From assembly GCA_002699485.1 (NCBI GenBank), contig PAAV01000049.1, positions 125,981-171,871 of the forward strand: DNA of 45,891 nt. Reading direction: 5' to 3'. A program made the translations under genes and the position numbers. Shown here one piece after another: positions 43,394 to 45,891 of the stretch. A model generated the notes under the pieces. The model was not told the origin of the DNA. It worked only from the letters and a program-made list of their open reading frames with translations, and did no database searches. The stretch is from Chloroflexota bacterium (lineage in GTDB: Bacteria > Chloroflexota > Dehalococcoidia > Lucifugimonadales > UBA2962). The number at the start of each line of letters is the position of its first letter. Within the stretch, counting starts at the first letter, position 1.

Positions 43394-44313
43394 GTTTGCA
43401 CCGCCCTAGCTGTAGGTTCGTACAAATGTGTGTCTTCTGAAATCATCGAGTGTAGCGCTACTTCTTCAGATGCCATTGCAACAAAAGATTTATTTTCTGC
43501 TACTATCAGCGGTTTAGTTGAAAAACGGTCTTTAGCAAATCCAATTCCGTCTGTAGTCGATATTAAATATGTGAAAGTACCATCCAGCTGTTCAATCGAT
43601 TCATTTAATGATTGTTCTAAAGTTAAGCCATTTAACAATTGATCGGCAATAAAAACTGCGATCACCTCTGAATCGTTCGTTGTGGAAAATTCGTATCCTC
43701 GGCGCTGGAGAGATCGCCTCAGTTTGTTATGGTTGGTTAATTGACCATTATGTACCACTGCTATATCTGGAAACGGTCTGGCCCAGAAGGGATGTGAATA
43801 ACATATGTCCACACGACTTTCAGTAGCCAATCTGGTATGTGTCAGGCCATGGGATCCTTGAAACTCTGCAACCTTGTAATCTTCTAATTCAACTGCTGGC
43901 CCTATATCTTTTATAATTTCCATCGAATTACCAATACTGAAAAGCTCGGTTCCAGATTGTTCTACTATTGATGTCACTTTTGACATGAACTCAATATCTT
44001 TATTCTGTTCAATCTCTTTTAACTCTATTCGTAATATATTCCCTGTATATTCAGTGTTATCAATTGAAACTAATTTTTCTAGTTTGGATGTAATTTCAGA
44101 TATTGCCAAATCACTTTCAGATTTTTCATTGAATCTATTTGATTCCAGGTGAATTCGTAAAGCCATATGTCCATCAGGCAATTCCCCATAAAGAGCCATT
44201 CCAGTTCCGTCTAGCCCTCTGCTTCCTAATACAGACGCCATAGAGGTAAGTTGAGTCCCTAAAGGCACACTAGATCCACCGTTTTTATAAAAAAAACCGG
44301 CTATACCACACAT
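43381..44313 (-). CDS. Class II glutamine amidotransferase subunit (GltB1/GlxB/MgsA type)
   Basis: A 310-aa N-terminal-nucleophile amidotransferase. Cys2 in MCGIAGFF is the nucleophile released after Met removal, and later conserved residues are HTRLATESRVD, then VVHNGQLTNHNKLR and TTNDSEVIAVFIADQ. It produces ammonia from glutamine, or a glutamine-like amide, for the FMN subunit. Compared with classical glutamate synthase, the domains are on separate genes in the order amidotransferase, GXGXG, FMN, as in glxBCD or mgsABC. The start at 44313 is certain. Confidence 0.93.
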   Translation of the reverse strand: MCGIAGFFYKNGGSSVPLGTQLTSMASVLGSRGLDGTGMALYGELPDGHMALRIHLESNRFNEKSESDLAISEITSKLEKLVSIDNTEYTGNILRIELKEIEQNKDIEFMSKVTSIVEQSGTELFSIGNSMEIIKDIGPAVELEDYKVAEFQGSHGLTHTRLATESRVDICYSHPFWARPFPDIAVVHNGQLTNHNKLRRSLQRRGYEFSTTNDSEVIAVFIADQLLNGLTLEQSLNESIEQLDGTFTYLISTTDGIGFAKDRFSTKPLIVAENKSFVAMASEEVALHSMISEDTHLYEPTARAVQTWHR

Positions 44314-44429
44314 AAACCACTCCGTTGTTGTTGATAGATTGAAGTCTATGACCGAGGATATGTTCAGTCAATACCTAGGCAATATTTTATTCATATATTA
44401 GACTCTGTTACGCAAATAAATGCTTATGG

Positions 44430-45731
44430 ATGAAATTAGAACAATTATATGGACTTAATTGGAGTTCCAATATATGCACAAGCATTTTCTGTTCAATGTT
44501 GAAATTTAAGTTTCCAAATCGAACATTTTTGTCATTAACATCGCATGATTTTAGGTTTGTTTGGATGGCTAGCATGGGGACTAGTGGAGGCTATTTTTTC
44601 CAACAGGTTTTTATTGGATGGGTTGTCTATGAGATAACTGAATCTGCATTTATTACTGCAATGGCTTTAGCGCTAGATACGTTACCTAATTTAATGGGAG
44701 CTCCTCTTGGTGGTGTTTTAGTTGATCGTTTAAATAAGCAAAAGATTTTAATTTTTGGGCCAATTTATCAATTGCTGCTCAACATTGGGTTTGGAATAGG
44801 AGTTTATTTAGACAAAATAGAGGTCTGGCATATTCTTACTTTCGTCGTGCTAATGGGTTGTTCATGGATTCTAATTGAACCAGCTAGAACAGCCATAACT
44901 GCCGATATTCTTGCTCCAGAAAGGCTAATTAATGGACTTGCTTTAATCCAATTAGCATTCAGCATCACTAGGCTTGCTGGCCCAGTCATGGGTGGAATAG
45001 TGATAGAAATTTTTGGGACATCTGCAGCAATTTTTACAGCGGCAGGCGTTCAGCTTGTTGCAGTATTTATGGCTAGTCGAATTAAAATTAAGCTGAAGCC
45101 ACAAGAATCTTTAACATTTAAATCGGCCTTAACTGGGTTCGCAGATTCAGTAGGGATGGTCATTAAAAATCCGATTGTCCAAGGCTTAATACTATTATCA
45201 TTTTTAGGCCCCATGATACTAATACCGTTTACAAGCGGCCTTTTCCCAGTTTACATAAAGAAAGTTTTTGATCTAGGTGCTACTGAACTTGGATTACTGT
45301 TGGCTCTTATTGGAGTAGGTTCGATCATTGGTACAATTGGCCTGGCATCGTTAGGGGACTTAAAGCGTCCCGGAGTATTGATAGCATTATCGATTCTATT
45401 TGGCGTTATTTCATTGGTTATACTGGCTCAATCAACTGGCATTGTGATGGCTTCCGCGGGGTGCCTTTTGATAGGCGTGTCGTTTACTGGTTTCCAAACT
45501 TTGATTGGTGCTATGCTACAGCAATCTGTAACTTCAGAATTTAGAGGACGTGTGGCAGGTTTATTTATGGCTAGCTGGGGTACTGTGACTTTCGGTAGTC
45601 TAGCAGCCGGTGCTTTTGCTGAGTTTATGGGGGCACCTTTTGCGACAATGATTGGAGCTGGAGCTATGCTTGTTTACGGGATTTTAGTAATAGGCTTCTA
45701 CAGAAACATCCTTAAAGCTAACAAAAATTAA
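44430..45731 (+). CDS. MFS transporter (MFS_3/EntS-like exporter)
   Basis: A 433-aa major facilitator with 12 predicted membrane helices. The motif GGVLVDRLNKQKILIFG between helices 2 and 3 is the family loop, and GFQTLIGAMLQQSVTSEFRGRVAGLFMASWG matches the EntS/MFS_3 C-half. Members export siderophores, macrolides or other small molecules. ATG 44430 is the first start; ATG 44496 (residue 23) begins MLKFKFPNRTF and is a likely alternative, since residues 1-22 are not typical. It is divergent from the amidotransferase cluster and convergent with the glutamine-synthetase-like gene. Substrate unknown. Confidence 0.88.
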   Translation: MKLEQLYGLNWSSNICTSIFCSMLKFKFPNRTFLSLTSHDFRFVWMASMGTSGGYFFQQVFIGWVVYEITESAFITAMALALDTLPNLMGAPLGGVLVDRLNKQKILIFGPIYQLLLNIGFGIGVYLDKIEVWHILTFVVLMGCSWILIEPARTAITADILAPERLINGLALIQLAFSITRLAGPVMGGIVIEIFGTSAAIFTAAGVQLVAVFMASRIKIKLKPQESLTFKSALTGFADSVGMVIKNPIVQGLILLSFLGPMILIPFTSGLFPVYIKKVFDLGATELGLLLALIGVGSIIGTIGLASLGDLKRPGVLIALSILFGVISLVILAQSTGIVMASAGCLLIGVSFTGFQTLIGAMLQQSVTSEFRGRVAGLFMASWGTVTFGSLAAGAFAEFMGAPFATMIGAGAMLVYGILVIGFYRNILKANKN

Positions 45732-45732
45732 A

Positions 45733-45891
45733 CTAGTATATTTCCAGATATTCTTGTTTTTCCCAATCGGTGATGTGAGATCGGAATCGTGTAACCTCGT
45801 TCCAGCGCATAGTTGTATACGCTTTAACAAATTCCTCTCCTAACATGTCAGCAAACACCGTGTCTTTTTCTAATGCATCTAAAGATTCCTC
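45733..45891 (-). CDS. Glutamine-synthetase-like protein, C-terminal end, cut by the window edge
   Basis: The last 52 residues of a minus-strand gene. They read EESLDALEKDTVFADMLGEEF, then RWNEVTRFRSHITDWEKQEYLE, matching the C-terminus of glutamine synthetase type I/III and gamma-glutamylmethylamide synthetase. In methylotrophs such a synthetase is encoded next to mgsABC. The remaining part lies beyond the window, so the substrate cannot be decided. Confidence 0.85.
   Translation of the reverse strand, partial: EESLDALEKDTVFADMLGEEFVKAYTTMRWNEVTRFRSHITDWEKQEYLEIY

Noticed and set aside
1-45891. CRISPR arrays, insertion sequences or prophage genes
   Set aside because: No regularly spaced repeats, transposase or phage structural proteins were seen on either strand.

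Overview
The window is AT-rich chromosomal DNA from a bacterium, most likely a marine Chloroflexota of the SAR202/Dehalococcoidia type. This placement is an inference. It rests on paired F420-type luciferase-fold oxidoreductases with an NADPH:F420 reductase gene, an hspR-grpE-dnaK block, a large Alu-bearing SRP RNA, a LexA with a Gram-positive-like operator, an archaeal-looking UppP, and many oxidoreductases (SDR, GMC, TPP, ETF, molybdoenzyme). Genes are tightly packed, many overlap by 1-4 nt, and TTG/GTG starts are common. No prophage, insertion sequence or CRISPR array was seen.

Left part (1-3400, minus strand): an oxidoreductase operon of two tandem luciferase-like (LLM) enzymes, a SelW-like protein read through an in-frame TGA (a probable selenoprotein with a hairpin just after the TGA), and two short-chain dehydrogenases, the last cut by the window edge. 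Divergent to it is lexA, with a promoter that carries two GAAC-N4-GTGC elements, then a gamma-glutamyltranspeptidase. From 5990 to 14500 there is mostly housekeeping on the minus strand: tatA-tatC, maf, a TRAM-type rRNA methyltransferase, ispE, rsmA, the SRP RNA, lepA and tRNA-Leu(UAG), with lipA on the plus strand.

Middle (14600-24300): an archaeal-like uppP, two tiny coupled desulforedoxin-like ORFs, and a minus-strand run of M16 peptidase, xdhC, a mocA-like gene and an M24 peptidase. A small sulfite-oxidase-fold molybdoenzyme and a 56-aa zinc ribbon follow. The heat-shock operon hspR-grpE-dnaK has a consensus-like promoter overlapped by a perfect 19-bp palindrome.

Right part (24300-45891): an npdG / HDAC-like / GMC / TPP-enzyme operon in which the HDAC-like gene appears to start at CTG, a hypothetical gene, etfB-etfA, a double zinc-ribbon protein with its own promoter and a strong terminator, and a SelA/DgaE-fold PLP enzyme. 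After these come a DUF3054 protein, an orphan ORF without a normal start codon overlapping the ilvD end, ilvD, a flippase-like membrane protein, rsmG, thiD, a KR-type Tat mini-protein and bioY. The window ends with a split glutamate-synthase-type cluster (amidotransferase, GXGXG, FMN subunits plus a DUF3830 protein), an MFS exporter and the C-terminus of a glutamine-synthetase-like enzyme. The last set resembles GlxBCD/MgsABC modules that make or handle N-modified glutamate.
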